NCBI RefSeq assembly: GCF_019443745.1 | Contig: NZ_CP050948.1 | Location: 4,902,001 to 4,966,000 of the forward strand | DNA: 64,000 nt | Direction: 5' to 3' | From: Iamia sp. SCSIO 61187 | Lineage (GTDB): Bacteria; Actinomycetota; Acidimicrobiia; Acidimicrobiales; Iamiaceae | Part shown: positions 49,399-58,304 of the stretch, one piece after another | How the letters are laid out: each line of letters opens with the position of its first letter | Numbering within the stretch: the stretch's first letter is position 1 | The notes under the pieces: generated by a model | Databases searched by the model: none | What the model was told of the DNA's origin: nothing | The model's input: only the letters and a program-made list of their open reading frames with translations | Program-made: the position numbers and the translations under genes

Positions 49399-52300
49399 AT
49401 GGCGTCGGCGCTGGTGGGTCGGGACCAGCCCGCACGCGTGCTGGAGGCCGAGGTGGCCCGCACGCTCACCAGCCACGGCGGGCTCGTCCTGGTGGCGGGG
49501 GAGGCGGGGATCGGCAAGTCGGCGCTGGTGGCCGGGGCCGTGGCCGCCGCCCGCGCCGGCGGGGCCCTGGTCGCCATGGGCGCCTGCTGGGACCGGGAGG
49601 GGGCGCCGGACCACTGGCCGTGGGTGCAGGTCACCCGGGCCCTGGCCCGCAGCGCCCGCCCCGAGACGTGGGAGGAGGCCCGGCGCGAGGCCGGCGGCGA
49701 GCTGTCCGTCCTGCTCGGCGGGGGCGCCACCGGCCTCGGCGGGCCGACGGGTGACGAGTTCGGCCTCCACGACGCTGTCACCACCCTGCTCGTCGCCCTG
49801 GCCCGCGACCAGCCCCTCGTCGTCGTGCTCGAGGACCTCCACTGGGCCGACCCGGCCAGCCTGCGCCTGGTCGAGTTCGTCGCCCGCCATGGCTGGTACG
49901 AGCGCCTGCTGCTGGTCGGCACCTACCGCGACGTCGAGGTCGACACCGCCGACCACCCGCTGGCGGCGGGGATCGCCGCCCTCACGGCCAAGGCCACCAC
50001 CGTCACCCTCACCGGGCTGGACCGCGACGAGGTCGGCGCCCTGGTCGCCACCACGACCGGCCGCACCCCACCCGCCGAGGTGGTCGACGACCTGCACCGG
50101 CGCACCGGCGGCAACCCCCTCTTCGTCGAGCAGACGGCCCGCCTCTGGCTGAGCCGGGGCACCGCCGACACGGTGCCGCCCGGCGTGCGCGACGTGGTGG
50201 CGCACCGGCTCGACCTCCTCCCCGCCCCGACCCGGTACGCCCTCGCCACCCTGGCGCTGCTGGGCCACCGGGTGGCCCGCCCGGTGGTGGCCGCCGCCCT
50301 CGCCTGCCCGGTCGACAACCTCGACGCCGCCCTGGCGGAGGCCGTCGCCGCCCGCCTGGTGGTGCCGGTGGAGGACGACGTCGCCTTCGTCCACGACCTC
50401 GTGCGGGAGGCCCTCGTGGCCGGCCTGCCCGACGACGTGGCCGCCGCCCGCCACGCGGACCTCGTCGGGGTGCTGTCGGATCCGGCCCTCGACCCGCTGG
50501 TGCGACCGGGCGACCGGGCGCACCACGCCCACCGGGCGGGGACCGCCCTCGACCTCGAGCGCCGGCTCGCCCTGCTCCGGGCGGCGGCGTCCGACGCCTC
50601 CGACCGCATGGCGCCCGACGAGGCCGCCGGCCACCTCCGGCGGGCCCTGGCCATCACCCCCGACGACCGCCCCCGCGAGCGGACCTTCACCCTGGTCGAG
50701 CTGGGCTGGGTCCTGATGCGCCTGGGCGAGACCGACCAGGCCCAGGCCCTGTTCGAGGAGGCGACCCGGATCGCCGTGGCCCTCGACGACGCCAGCCTGC
50801 TGACGCGGGCGGCGCTCAGCCTGCGGGCCGCGGTCTGGTTGGTGGCCGACGAGAAGAGCCAGCTGACCGCGACCGAGATGGTCGACGAGGCCCACCGCCG
50901 GCTCGTCGTCGAGGCCGGCCGGCCCAGCGCGGCCACCACCTCCTGGGAGCGCGAGCAGGAGCTGACCGAGAGGGCCGTCGAGATGTGCCGGTCGTCGGGC
51001 GATGATCGGGCCCTCTGGGACGCCCTGTCGGTGCGTCACGACGCCATCTGGACGCCGGGCCGGGCCGACGAGCGGCTGGCCGTGGTCGACGAGATGGTGG
51101 AGGTGGCCCGCCGCAACGGGGCCGACGGCAACCTCGTCGAGGCCCAGCACCTGCGGTTCCTCGACCTGGTCGAGGCCGGCGACCCCGCCGCCCGGGAGGC
51201 GCACGTGCAGGTCCAGGCCGTGGCCCGCCGGCTGGGCTCGGCCTGGTCCCGCTCGCTCGCCCGCTGGGACGACGCCCAGCTGGCGCTGCTGGAGGGCCGC
51301 TTCGACGACGCCCGGGCCGCGCTCGACGAGACCGAGGCCATCGACTCCCGGGCCCGGGATGGCCGCGACGACCTGTCCAGCCTCGTGGTCCAGGTGCGCT
51401 GGGCGATCGAGCTCCAGCAGGGCCGCGACGACGCGGTCGACGCCCTGCTCACCCGGGCCGACGAGATCCACCCCCACCCCGAGCTGCTGCGCGCCGTGAC
51501 CGCCGTCGAGCGCGGCGACGCCGAGCGCGCCGCCCGCACCGTCACCGAGCTGCGGGGGACCCCGGCCGAGCCGGGGCGGTGGTTCACCCCGCTGTGGCTG
51601 CGGCTCCAGGCCCAGGTGGCGGCAACGACCGGCGACACCGACCTGGCCTCGGCGCTGGCCGCGGAGCTGCGCCCGGTGCTGGCCTCGCTGGCCGGCCAGT
51701 GGGTGCTGATGGCCCAGGGCGCGGTCGACGGGCCCTTCGACCTGTGGGCCGGGCTGGTCGAGGCCGCCCAGGGCGACCTCGAGGCCGCCGAGGTCCGCCT
51801 GGCCGCAGCATCGGTCTCGGCCGAGGGGCTGGGGGCCGAGGCGTGGGCCGTCCGGAGCCGGGCCCACCTGCTCGACCTGCGGCGCCGCCGGGGCGAGGAC
51901 CCGGCCCAGCTCGCCGACGAGCTCGACGCGGTGCGCACGGCCGCCCGGACCCTGGGCCTCGCCCGCGTCGTCGACCAGCTCGGCGCGCCCGGCCGCGCCC
52001 CGGCGGCCGACCGGGAGCCGACGGCGACACCGGCGGCGGCGCCCGCCGCACCCGAGGCCCCCCGCCCCACCGAGACCGGGGCCGAGGCCGTCTTCCGGCG
52101 CGCCGGCGACGTCTGGGAGCTCACCTTCGCCGGGTCCACCGTCCACGTGCCCGACGCCAAGGGCATCCGGGACCTCCACGTGCTGCTGGGCCGCCCGGGC
52201 ATGGGCGTCCGGGCCGTCGACCTCCTCGACCCCGAGGCCGGGGCCGTGGGCCGGGCGGCCCGGTCGATGGGGGGCGACGAGGTGCTCGACGAACGGGCCA

Positions 52301-52629
52301 AGGCCGCCTACCGCACCCGGCTGACCCAGCTCGACGAGGAGATCGACGCCGCCCTGGCCCGGAGCGCCGACGGGCGGGCGGCCGAGCTCGACCGGGAGCG
52401 GGCCGCCCTCATCGAGGAGCTGCGCCGGGCGACGGGCCTCGGCGGACGCTCGCGCCGCCTGGGTGACGACGCCGAGCGGGCCCGCAAGGCCGTGCGGGAG
52501 CGGATCCGGGACACGATCCGCCGGCTCGACGCCGTCCACCCCGCCCTCGCCGCCCACCTCCGGGACGCGGTGCGGACCGGGGCCACGTGCTCCTACGAGC
52601 CCGCCGAGCCGGTGTCCTGGGCGCGGTGA
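49399..52629 (+). CDS. Large AAA/STAND ATPase with TPR-like repeats
   Basis: 1076 residues from ATG 49399, 7 nt after TAGGCT. Walker A GEAGIGKS (34-41), Walker [13 protein letters not shown] (about 136-147) and RNBS-like TYRDVE describe an AAA_16/MalT-like STAND ATPase (about 1-320). Residues about 380-860 are helical TPR-like repeats ([18 protein letters not shown]). No LuxR helix-turn-helix ends the chain; instead residues about 900-1076 ([62 protein letters not shown]) form a distinctive C-terminal domain seen in actinobacterial AAA proteins. It overlaps the oxidase gene start by GTGA. Ligand and output are unknown. Confidence 0.85.
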   Translation: MASALVGRDQPARVLEAEVARTLTSHGGLVLVAGEAGIGKSALVAGAVAAARAGGALVAMGACWDREGAPDHWPWVQVTRALARSARPETWEEARREAGGELSVLLGGGATGLGGPTGDEFGLHDAVTTLLVALARDQPLVVVLEDLHWADPASLRLVEFVARHGWYERLLLVGTYRDVEVDTADHPLAAGIAALTAKATTVTLTGLDRDEVGALVATTTGRTPPAEVVDDLHRRTGGNPLFVEQTARLWLSRGTADTVPPGVRDVVAHRLDLLPAPTRYALATLALLGHRVARPVVAAALACPVDNLDAALAEAVAARLVVPVEDDVAFVHDLVREALVAGLPDDVAAARHADLVGVLSDPALDPLVRPGDRAHHAHRAGTALDLERRLALLRAAASDASDRMAPDEAAGHLRRALAITPDDRPRERTFTLVELGWVLMRLGETDQAQALFEEATRIAVALDDASLLTRAALSLRAAVWLVADEKSQLTATEMVDEAHRRLVVEAGRPSAATTSWEREQELTERAVEMCRSSGDDRALWDALSVRHDAIWTPGRADERLAVVDEMVEVARRNGADGNLVEAQHLRFLDLVEAGDPAAREAHVQVQAVARRLGSAWSRSLARWDDAQLALLEGRFDDARAALDETEAIDSRARDGRDDLSSLVVQVRWAIELQQGRDDAVDALLTRADEIHPHPELLRAVTAVERGDAERAARTVTELRGTPAEPGRWFTPLWLRLQAQVAATTGDTDLASALAAELRPVLASLAGQWVLMAQGAVDGPFDLWAGLVEAAQGDLEAAEVRLAAASVSAEGLGAEAWAVRSRAHLLDLRRRRGEDPAQLADELDAVRTAARTLGLARVVDQLGAPGRAPAADREPTATPAAAPAAPEAPRPTETGAEAVFRRAGDVWELTFAGSTVHVPDAKGIRDLHVLLGRPGMGVRAVDLLDPEAGAVGRAARSMGGDEVLDERAKAAYRTRLTQLDEEIDAALARSADGRAAELDRERAALIEELRRATGLGGRSRRLGDDAERARKAVRERIRDTIRRLDAVHPALAAHLRDAVRTGATCSYEPAEPVSWAR

Positions 52630-53732
52630 CCCGGGTCGTCGTCGTGGGCGGCGGGATCGCCGGGGTGTCGGTCGCGGCCGAGCTGGCCATCGACGCCGAG
52701 GTGACGCTGCTCGAGGCCGAGGCCGCCCTGGCCCACCACACCACCGGCCGGTCGGCGGCCATGTACCTCCCCGGGTACGGCAACGAGGTGGTGCGGGCGC
52801 TCACCCGGGCCAGCCGGGCGGACCACGACGCCTTGGCGGCCGAGGCCGGCACGCCGATCCTCACGCCCCGAGCGACCATGTGGGTCGCCGGCCCCGACGA
52901 GGTCGACGGGCTCGACGCCCTGGCCGCCGAGAACGACGTCGTCCGTCGCATCGACGGCGCCGACGTGCTCGCCCGGTGCCCGGTCCTGCGGGCCGACCGC
53001 GTCGCCGGTGGGGTGGTCGACGACGGCGGCTCCGAGATCGACGTCGGCGTGCTGCACCAGGCCTACGTCCGCCGCCTGTCCGCGGCCGGGGGGACGATCG
53101 AGCGGGGCGCCCGGGTGACCTCGGTGGCCCGCACCTCCCGCGGCTGGACCGTCGGCGCCGGCGACCGGACCTGGACCGCCGACGTCCTCGTCGACGCCGC
53201 CGGAGCCTGGGCCGACGCCGTGGCGGGGCTCGCCGGCCTGCACCCGATCGGGCTTCAGCCCCTGCGCCGGACGCTCTTCACCAGCCCGGTCGCCACCGAC
53301 GTCGCCCCCGGCCCGCTGGTGGTCGACGTCCACGAGCGCTGGTACTTCCGGATCGACGCCGGCATCGCCCTCATCTCGCCCGCCGACGAGACGCCGTCGC
53401 CGCCGTGCGACGCCCGCCCCGAGGAGATCGACGTGGCCCGGGCCCTGGAGGCGGTCGACGCCATCACGACGCTCGGCCTGCGGTCGGTCCGCAGCGCCTG
53501 GGCCGGGCTGCGGACCTTCGCCCCCGACCGCTCCCCCGTCGCCGGCCCCGCGCCCGAGGACCCCACCTTCGTCTGGAGCGCGGGCCAGGGGGGCTACGGC
53601 ATCCAGATGGCCCCCGCCCTAGCCCGGTCGGTCGCCGGCCTGGTCCGCACCGGCACCCTCCCGGCCGACGTGGCCGCCGCCGGCCTCACCCCCGCCGACC
53701 TGTCCCCCGCCCGCCTCCTCCCGGGGTTCTGA
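52626..53732 (+). CDS. DAO-family FAD-dependent oxidoreductase
   Basis: 368 residues from GTG 52626, overlapping the AAA gene stop by 4 nt. [20 protein letters not shown] is the FAD Rossmann loop; [17 protein letters not shown] matches the H-x-S/T-x-R/x region near the covalent or tight FAD site of glycine/sarcosine-oxidase-like enzymes; [18 protein letters not shown] and [23 protein letters not shown] are the C-terminal DAO motifs. It probably oxidises an amine or D-amino acid with oxygen. The last codons (GGG TTC TGA) lie in a C-type palindrome. Confidence 0.9.
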   Translation: MTRVVVVGGGIAGVSVAAELAIDAEVTLLEAEAALAHHTTGRSAAMYLPGYGNEVVRALTRASRADHDALAAEAGTPILTPRATMWVAGPDEVDGLDALAAENDVVRRIDGADVLARCPVLRADRVAGGVVDDGGSEIDVGVLHQAYVRRLSAAGGTIERGARVTSVARTSRGWTVGAGDRTWTADVLVDAAGAWADAVAGLAGLHPIGLQPLRRTLFTSPVATDVAPGPLVVDVHERWYFRIDAGIALISPADETPSPPCDARPEEIDVARALEAVDAITTLGLRSVRSAWAGLRTFAPDRSPVAGPAPEDPTFVWSAGQGGYGIQMAPALARSVAGLVRTGTLPADVAAAGLTPADLSPARLLPGF

Positions 53733-53773
53733 GCCAGGGATCGGCCACCGGTGACCGGCCTCTGGCTCAGAAC
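53726..53773. repeat. C-type 48-bp palindrome, copy 1 (holds the oxidase stop codon)
   Basis: Arms GTTCTGAGCCAG (53726-53737) and CTGGCTCAGAAC (53762-53773). The oxidase gene's final TTC and TGA (53727-53732) are part of the left arm. Confidence 0.92.
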
Positions 53774-53795
53774 CGACCGGCGTGCGACCCCTCCC

Positions 53796-53843
53796 GTTCT
53801 GAGCCAGGGATCGGCCATGGGCGACCGGCCTCTGGCTCAGAAC
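53796..53843. repeat. C-type 48-bp palindrome, copy 2
   Basis: Identical arms, 70 bp after copy 1. The 22-nt spacer before it (53774-53795) is repeated exactly before copy 3. Confidence 0.92.
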
Positions 53844-53865
53844 CGACCGGCGTGCGACCCCTCCC

Positions 53866-53913
53866 GTTCTGAGGCAGGGATCGGCCATGGGTGACCGGCC
53901 TCTGGCTCAGAAG
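53866..53913. repeat. C-type 48-bp palindrome, copy 3
   Basis: 70 bp after copy 2; the left arm reads GTTCTGAGGCAG and the right arm ends CAGAAG, so both outer ends have drifted by one base. It lies 14 nt before the stop of the convergent AraC gene. Confidence 0.88.
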
Positions 53914-53927
53914 AGCCGCGGCTCCGC

Positions 53928-54866
53928 TCAGGCCGAGCGACGGTGCTGGCTCGGGGTCTGGCCCCGGACCCGGCGGAAGGCGGTGCTGAAGCTGAAGGCG
54001 TCGGCGTAGCCGACCCGGGCCGCCACCGCGGTGAGGTCGAGCCCGGGCTCGGCCCGCAGGGCGTCGGCGGCGAGGGCCATCCGCCAGCGGGTCAGGTGGG
54101 CCAGCGGGGGCTCGCCGACCCGCTCGCGGAACCGGCGGGCGAAGGCGGCCCGCGAGACGGCCGCCTCGGCGGCCAGGTCGGCCACGGTCCACCGCCGGGC
54201 CGGATCGGCGTGCATGGCGCTCAGCGCCGGGCCCACCATCGGGTCGGCCAGGGCCGTCGACCACGATGGCACCGCGGCCGCGGCCGACGACGCCAGCCAG
54301 GCCCGGATGCTGGCGAAGAGCAGCAGCTCCATCAGCCGGTCGACCACGACCTGCCCACCGGGCCGGTCGACCTGGGTCTCGGCCGCCAGCGCGGCCAGGA
54401 CGGGCGCCACCAGCGGGTCGGGCGGGACCACCAGGAGCGGGGGCAGGTCCCGCTCGAGGAGGGTGAAGACCTCGCCGTGGGCCCGGTAGGCGCTGAGGAT
54501 CACCGACCCCGACGCGTCCGGGTCGCCCCACGTCCGGGCCCCGGTGCGGTCCCGGCCGGCCACGTTCTCGCCGGTGACGGTGTCGTAGCAGTCCTCCTGG
54601 TCGACGATCCGCACCTCGGGCGGGGTGTCGGGGTGGTCGCCCATCTCCACCGGCACGCCTCCGCACGCCACGGCCACCGTCCCCTCCTCGAGGTGGACGG
54701 GCGCGCCGTCGCCGTGGCGGACCCACGCCTCGTCGCGGACGACGGCGACCAGCACGCACAGGTCGCCGGTGTCCATCCGGAGCCCCCAGGGGGCCTCGAC
54801 CATCGACCGCCCGACCAGGGCGCTCTCGACCCGGACCGACGCCAGGGCGATGTCGAGCGCGTCCAC
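53928..54866 (-). CDS. AraC-family regulator with cupin-like N-terminal domain
   Basis: 312 residues from GTG 54866, 7 nt after TACCCT. Residues about 1-180 form the AraC_binding_2/cupin_6-type sensor (LCVLVAVVRDEAWVRHGDG; LPPLLVVPPDPLVAPVLAAL). The C-terminal HTH_18 pair is intact: WTVADLAAEAAVSRAAFARRFRERVGEPP and LDLTAVAARVGYADAFSFSTAFRRVRGQTPSQHRR. This is the type often adjacent to and controlling a divergent NmrA-like oxidoreductase, as here (82 bp apart). The inducer is unknown. Confidence 0.92.
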   Translation of the reverse strand: MDALDIALASVRVESALVGRSMVEAPWGLRMDTGDLCVLVAVVRDEAWVRHGDGAPVHLEEGTVAVACGGVPVEMGDHPDTPPEVRIVDQEDCYDTVTGENVAGRDRTGARTWGDPDASGSVILSAYRAHGEVFTLLERDLPPLLVVPPDPLVAPVLAALAAETQVDRPGGQVVVDRLMELLLFASIRAWLASSAAAAVPSWSTALADPMVGPALSAMHADPARRWTVADLAAEAAVSRAAFARRFRERVGEPPLAHLTRWRMALAADALRAEPGLDLTAVAARVGYADAFSFSTAFRRVRGQTPSQHRRSA

Positions 54867-54948
54867 CGGCCGGAGGGTAGACGCTCGCACAGGGATCCGC
54901 GCCTCTCAGCCATGGATCGTCCAGCGTCCGCGGCGCACCCTGGGATCC

Positions 54949-55821
54949 ATGACCCCCGCACCCGCCCCCTCCGAGACCGACCCCACGGCCCCCGGCCCCA
55001 CGCTCGTCCTCGGCGCCACGGGCAAGACCGGCCGCCGGGTCGCCGCCCGCCTGGAGGAGGGCGGCCACGCCGTCCGTCGCGCCTCCCGGCGCAGCCCCAC
55101 CCGCTTCGACTGGGAGGACCCGACCACCTGGGCCCCCGCCCTCGACGGGGCCGGCGCCGTCTACGTCATCCCCCCCGAGCACCCGGGCACCGACATCGTT
55201 CCCTTCGTCGAGGCGATCGAGCGCTCGTCGGTCAGCCGCACCGTGCTCCTCTCGGCCCGCGGGCCGGAGCAGTCGGGCGATGGCCACCTCCCGGGGGTCG
55301 AGGCCGCCATCCGGGCGTCGGCGACACCGTGGACGATCCTCCAGCCGGCCTGGTTCGCCCAGAACTTCGACGACGGCGAGTTCGCCGCCGACATCGAGGC
55401 CGGCGAGCTCCGGCTGCCCGTGGGCGAGGGCCGCGAGCCGTTCATCGACGCCGACGACATCGCCGCTGTGGCCGTGGCCGCCCTCACCGAGCCCGGCCAC
55501 GAGGGGCGGACCTACCCTCTCTCGGGCCCCGAGACCCTGACCTTCGCCGAGGCGGTGGCGACCGTCGCCACCGCCTCGGGCCGCGAGCTCCGCTTCGTGG
55601 CCGCCGACCCCGACGAGTGGGTCGCCGACCAGCGCTCCCACGGCGTGCCCGAGCCGATCGTCCAGATCCTCTCCAACCTCTTCACGGCCATCCGCACCGG
55701 GGTGAACGACCACGTGTCGACTGGAATGCAGGACGTGCTCGGACGACCTCCGACATCGCTGGCCACCTGGGCGGCGCACCGCTTCTCCCCGGCGGGGGAC
55801 GCCGCGCCGGACCCGTCGTAG
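54949..55821 (+). CDS. NmrA-like NAD(P)-binding oxidoreductase
   Basis: 290 residues from ATG 54949. TLVLGATGKTGRRVAARLEEGGHAVRRASR is an atypical-SDR start (GxTGxxG), and WTILQPAWFAQNF, REPFIDADDIAAVAVAAL and YPLSGPETLTFAEAVATVA are standard NmrA/HSCARG/TMR segments. No YxxxK is obvious. Members sense the NADP state or reduce quinones and triphenylmethane dyes. It is divergent from AraC and probably its target. A VOC gene follows at 82 nt. Confidence 0.88.
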   Translation: MTPAPAPSETDPTAPGPTLVLGATGKTGRRVAARLEEGGHAVRRASRRSPTRFDWEDPTTWAPALDGAGAVYVIPPEHPGTDIVPFVEAIERSSVSRTVLLSARGPEQSGDGHLPGVEAAIRASATPWTILQPAWFAQNFDDGEFAADIEAGELRLPVGEGREPFIDADDIAAVAVAALTEPGHEGRTYPLSGPETLTFAEAVATVATASGRELRFVAADPDEWVADQRSHGVPEPIVQILSNLFTAIRTGVNDHVSTGMQDVLGRPPTSLATWAAHRFSPAGDAAPDPS

Positions 55822-55903
55822 AACTGGCCACTTGGTGTCCACTTCACGCGCGCATGCTCGTCCGGTGCCGCAGGGAGCGGCCGCCGGATCCAGGAGGACC
55901 ACC

Positions 55904-56278
55904 GTGGACATCACCCTCGAGCTCGTCGCCATCCCCGTCAGCGACGTCGACCGGGCCAAGGCCTTCTACGAGCAGGCCGGCTTCCACGCCGACCACGACC
56001 ACACCGTCAGCGACGAGGTCCGCTTCGTGCAGATGACGCCCCCCGGCTCGGCCTGCTCGATCGCCTTCGGCCTCGGGCTCACCCAGATGGCCCCCGGGTC
56101 GCTCGACAACATGCAGGTCTGCGTGGACGACATCGAGGCGGCCCACGCCGCCCTCACCGAACGGGGCGTCGAGGTCAGCCCGGTCGAGGACTTCCCGTGG
56201 GGATCGTTCACCTACTTCGCCGACCCCGACGGCAACCGCTGGGCCGTCCAGCAGAAGGTGCCGCGCGACGCCGGGTGA
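55904..56278 (+). CDS. VOC-family protein
   Basis: 124 residues from GTG 55904, preceded by AGGAGG 6 nt upstream (55892-55897), one of the clearest ribosome sites here. LELVAIPVSDVDRAKAFYEQAGF, SDEVRFVQMTPPGS and WGSFTYFADPDGNRWAVQQ are typical of glyoxalase/bleomycin-resistance-like proteins. A Gln (WAVQQ) replaces the usual last metal-binding Glu, so activity may differ or be lost. It probably forms a transcriptional unit with the NmrA-like gene. Confidence 0.86.
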   Translation: MDITLELVAIPVSDVDRAKAFYEQAGFHADHDHTVSDEVRFVQMTPPGSACSIAFGLGLTQMAPGSLDNMQVCVDDIEAAHAALTERGVEVSPVEDFPWGSFTYFADPDGNRWAVQQKVPRDAG

Positions 56279-56290
56279 CGGGCGGGCCCG

Positions 56291-57562
56291 TCAGGCCGGC
56301 GGGCACTGCGGCCCGTCGGCCTCGAAGGCCGCCACCGTGCAGTAGCGCCCGTCGGGGGCGTAGGCGCCCATGCTGTCGCGGGCCAGGGCCCCGGGCTCGG
56401 CGTTGACGGCCGACTCGGCGAAGGCGGGGTCGGCCAGCATGTGGCGCAGGAGCAGCACGGCGTCGTGCTCGGTGCTGCCCCAGTCGACCCACGTCACCCC
56501 GGCCTCGGTCGTGGCGGTGGCGGGCCGGTCCTCGGGGGTGGAGATGACGAAGGTGAACCGGCCCTCGTCGTCGAGCACCACATCCTCGTCGGCCACGCAG
56601 TGGCTGACCGGGTACGGCTTGCGGTACTCGTTGGTGCACAGCGACCAGTACCGCACCTGTCCGTCGAGCCCGAACGTCGGCGCCCGTCCGGTCACGACGG
56701 CGACGACGCCGGGGCGGTGGGAGGCGATGGTGGCGATGTAGACGTTGTCGGGGTTGGGGAACAGGTTGGCCGTCCCCGTCTCGGGTCGGACGAAGATCGG
56801 CTGCGGCGGGGCCTCCCGATCGGTCGGCGGGCCGTTGGCCTCGGCCAGCTCGACCGCCCGCGGGCTGGCGGCGGGCTCGGCGCACGGGGGGACGGGCGTG
56901 CGGTCGCCGTCGGCGCCGACCACGGCGACCTCCGGCAGCGGCCCGCCGGCGGGGTCGTCGCCGGCGGCCAGGTAGACGCGGTAGATCACCGTGCCGGCCA
57001 CGACGTCGTCGTCACCGACGCCCGAGCCGAGCACCCCGACCACCTCCGGCGGACCTTCGCCCTCCGGGAAGGTCGGGGCCGGGGCCCCGCCGCTGGCCTC
57101 GGGGGCGACGGCGCCCCGGCGGGCGGCCAGAACGTCGGGGGCCGACCCCGCGTCGGTCTGCGGCTCGTCGCGGGTGAGGCGCACCGTGTAGGTCCCGGGC
57201 GGGCCCTCGTCGCCGGCGAAGGGGTTGGCGCCGCCGGGGTCGGGGACGATGTCGCTGTCGGTCAGCACATCGATGGCGCCGCCGGCCGGGCCGTAGGTGA
57301 TGAACGAGGCGTAGCGGGCGACGGGGTACGTCCCGGCCAGCTCGAGCTCCTCGCCGTCGGCGAGGGCGTAGCTGAGGGCCCAGTACGTGGCGGCGGTGTC
57401 GGGGTAGGCGACGTTCTGGGTGACCTCGTCGGCCCGCACCGGCCACGCGCAGACCTCGCCCTCGGCCGGGTCGGGCGCCGGCGAGGACGGGCCGGACGTC
57501 TGCTCGGCGTCGCCCCCGCACCCGACCACGGCGAGGACGAGGAGGGCGGCGCCGAGCGACAG
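56291..57562 (-). CDS. Lipoprotein of unknown function (start codon unclear)
   Basis: About 420 residues. A lipoprotein signal (LSLGAALLVLAVVGCGG, Cys in VVGC) preceded by an Arg-rich stretch (VRPPVRPRA) shows that translation should begin near 57570-57600, yet no in-frame ATG, GTG or TTG occurs there; the coordinate given uses a CTG. The mature protein has VTQNVAYPDTAATYWALSYALADGEELELAG, RLTRDEPQTDAG and VYIATIASHRPGVVAVVTGRAP, resembling the beta-rich DUF1214-like domain of the protein encoded at 58305. It is divergent from the TetR gene and may share its control. Confidence 0.72.
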   Translation of the reverse strand: MSLGAALLVLAVVGCGGDAEQTSGPSSPAPDPAEGEVCAWPVRADEVTQNVAYPDTAATYWALSYALADGEELELAGTYPVARYASFITYGPAGGAIDVLTDSDIVPDPGGANPFAGDEGPPGTYTVRLTRDEPQTDAGSAPDVLAARRGAVAPEASGGAPAPTFPEGEGPPEVVGVLGSGVGDDDVVAGTVIYRVYLAAGDDPAGGPLPEVAVVGADGDRTPVPPCAEPAASPRAVELAEANGPPTDREAPPQPIFVRPETGTANLFPNPDNVYIATIASHRPGVVAVVTGRAPTFGLDGQVRYWSLCTNEYRKPYPVSHCVADEDVVLDDEGRFTFVISTPEDRPATATTEAGVTWVDWGSTEHDAVLLLRHMLADPAFAESAVNAEPGALARDSMGAYAPDGRYCTVAAFEADGPQCPPA

Positions 57563-57616
57563 GGCCCGGGGGCGGACGGGGGGCCGGACGGGCCGACCGC
57601 GGGGGTACCGTGCCCC

Positions 57617-58288
57617 GTGGCCGAGCGCAGCACCCGGGACGCCCTGCTCGAGGAGGGGGCCCTCCTGTTCGCCGAGCGGGGCATCTCCGGGGTCACGGCG
57701 AAGGAGCTCCACGCCGCCGCCGGGGCCCGCAACGCCTCGGCCCTCCACTACCACTTCGGGGGTCGCGACGGTCTGCTGGGCGCCATCATCACGGCCCACG
57801 TCGAGGCCGTCGAGCAGCGGCGGGCCCGTCTGGTCGCGGCGATCGAGGCCGCCGGCGAGGAGGGCGACCTGCGCGCCGTCGTGCGGGCCTTCGCCGCCCC
57901 CATGGCCGAGGACCTGGGCACCCCGCTGGGGCGGGCCCACCTGCGCCTCGTCGCCCAGGCCAGCCACCCGAGCCTGGCCTACCGCCGGGCGTTCCAGGTG
58001 ACCGAGGCGCCGGCCGGCACCCAGGCCACCCGTTGGCTGGCGGCGGCCCTGCCGGACCTCCCCGAGCCGATCCGCAGGGAGCGGCTCGTGGCCCTGCGGG
58101 CCCAGCTGATCGGGCTCTTCGCCTTCCGGGCCACGCTGCTCGACGCCCGGCCGCCGGCCGAGGTGGTGGGCACCGACGAGGTCTTCCTCGAGACCCTGAT
58201 CGACCTCCTGGTGGCCGGGCTCCGGGCGGCGCCGTCGGAGGAGGCGGTGGCCGCGGCGGCGGCGGAGAGGCGTCGTCACAAGGTCTAA
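57617..58288 (+). CDS. TetR-family regulator
   Basis: 223 residues from GTG 57617, 5 nt after TACCGT. The helix-turn-helix is AERGISGVTAKELHAAAGARNASALHYHFGGRDGLLGAII (about 18-57). The remaining helical domain contains LAYRRAFQVTEAP and LIGLFAFRATLLDARPP. The stop codon (TAA, 58286-58288) is inside a palindrome located before the DUF1254 gene, suggesting that the regulator acts on the downstream gene. It is also divergent from the lipoprotein gene. Confidence 0.9.
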   Translation: MAERSTRDALLEEGALLFAERGISGVTAKELHAAAGARNASALHYHFGGRDGLLGAIITAHVEAVEQRRARLVAAIEAAGEEGDLRAVVRAFAAPMAEDLGTPLGRAHLRLVAQASHPSLAYRRAFQVTEAPAGTQATRWLAAALPDLPEPIRRERLVALRAQLIGLFAFRATLLDARPPAEVVGTDEVFLETLIDLLVAGLRAAPSEEAVAAAAAERRRHKV

Positions 58289-58300
58289 TGATAGACATTA
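58286..58300. promoter_or_regulatory. Palindromic operator before the DUF1254 gene
   Basis: TAATG-ATAGA-CATTA, within a longer partial dyad GTC...GGAC. It starts at the TetR stop codon and ends 4 nt before the GTG of the next gene; a -10-like TAGACAT lies inside it. It is an unusually AT-rich island in this sequence. Probable TetR-binding site. Confidence 0.65.
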
Positions 58301-58304
58301 GGAC

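Noticed and set aside
48175-52557. Very long open frame (1460 codons) on the minus strand opposite the AAA ATPase gene
   Set aside because: Gly/Val/Arg-rich shadow of GC-rich codons; only its 3' part (48175-49248) is a real ABC ATPase gene.
53726-53913. CRISPR-like array (three repeats with 22-nt spacers)
   Set aside because: The spacers are identical, the repeats are palindromic end modules also found singly elsewhere, and no cas gene is present.
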